From contig DATBTN010000043.1 of the NCBI GenBank assembly GCA_036559195.1, forward strand, positions 1 to 51,278: DNA of 51,278 nt, given 5' to 3'. A model generated the notes under the pieces. That model searched no databases. It had not been told where the DNA came from and saw only the letters and a program-made list of their open reading frames with translations. The stretch comes from Candidatus Baltobacteraceae bacterium (GTDB lineage: Bacteria; Vulcanimicrobiota; Vulcanimicrobiia; Vulcanimicrobiales; Vulcanimicrobiaceae). Shown here in pieces: positions 51,275 through 51,278 of the stretch (positions are counted from its first letter, which is position 1; every line of letters starts with the position of its first letter). A program made the position numbers and the translations under genes.

Positions 51275-51278
51275 GGGG

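Noticed and set aside
1-51278. Defence island, prophage, integrase or transposase genes
   Set aside because: I looked for helicases, nucleases, methylases, Cas, integrase and transposase motifs and found none that I could support.

Overview
The window is 51 kb of GC-rich, tightly packed bacterial chromosome with about 43 protein genes. I see no rRNA, tRNA, prophage, insertion sequence or CRISPR array. It encodes diderm parts (a TonB-dependent receptor, an RND pump, a TonB_C-type protein) next to families more typical of Firmicutes-like or deep-branching phyla (copper-amine-oxidase N-terminal repeats, a YtpB-type large-terpene synthase, DUF4438, the futalosine route to menaquinone). GTG and TTG starts and 1-26 bp gene overlaps are frequent. 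Together with dispersed TGTCATCCTGAGC-TGTCGAAGGACG repeats, this suggests an uncultured diderm lineage such as Candidatus Eremiobacterota (WPS-2). That placement is inference; no marker gene proves it.

Left part (1-11.6 kb): a partial membrane protein coupled to a cyclase/NB-ARC/TPR signalling protein, an FAD oxidoreductase, two small helical proteins, a repeat cluster, an M20 amidohydrolase, a secreted TonB_C-like protein, and a 2-oxo acid dehydrogenase operon with two tandem E1 alpha genes, one E1 beta and one E2, but no E3. A second repeat cluster separates E2 from an AraC regulator, which is divergent from a large TonB-dependent receptor (12.8-16.4 kb) that ends at a clear terminator.

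Middle (16.5-29.4 kb): a DUF4438 gene is divergent from an overlapping run of queD, queE, mqnB, mqnD and a NamZ-like muramidase gene, combining preQ0/queuosine synthesis with late futalosine-pathway steps and wall turnover. A five-copy 31-bp tandem repeat follows, then a PilZ gene divergent from glcD-glcE, a DUF2600 (YtpB-like) terpene synthase, a TIGR01777 epimerase and an acetyltransferase. Thioredoxin reductase is divergent from an HTH/metallo-beta-lactamase fusion.

Right part (29.4-51.3 kb), all on the minus strand: a phosphoesterase/ABC-2 exporter operon, a DDAH-fold protein lacking the catalytic residues next to a beta-propeller/phosphoesterase, a MocR regulator, an orphan OmpR-type response regulator, an ACT-malic enzyme, the TldD/TldE protease pair, an SDR/M1 aminopeptidase/DacB overlap operon, a copper-amine-oxidase-repeat surface protein, and an RND pump with four apparent extra membrane helices.

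The best candidates for something new are the RND pump with extra helices, the probable pseudo-DDAH, the terpene synthase outside Bacillus, the tandem E1 alpha pair, and the repeat family that has become coding sequence at the end of the AraC gene. I did not find a defence island or a clearly new multi-gene system.
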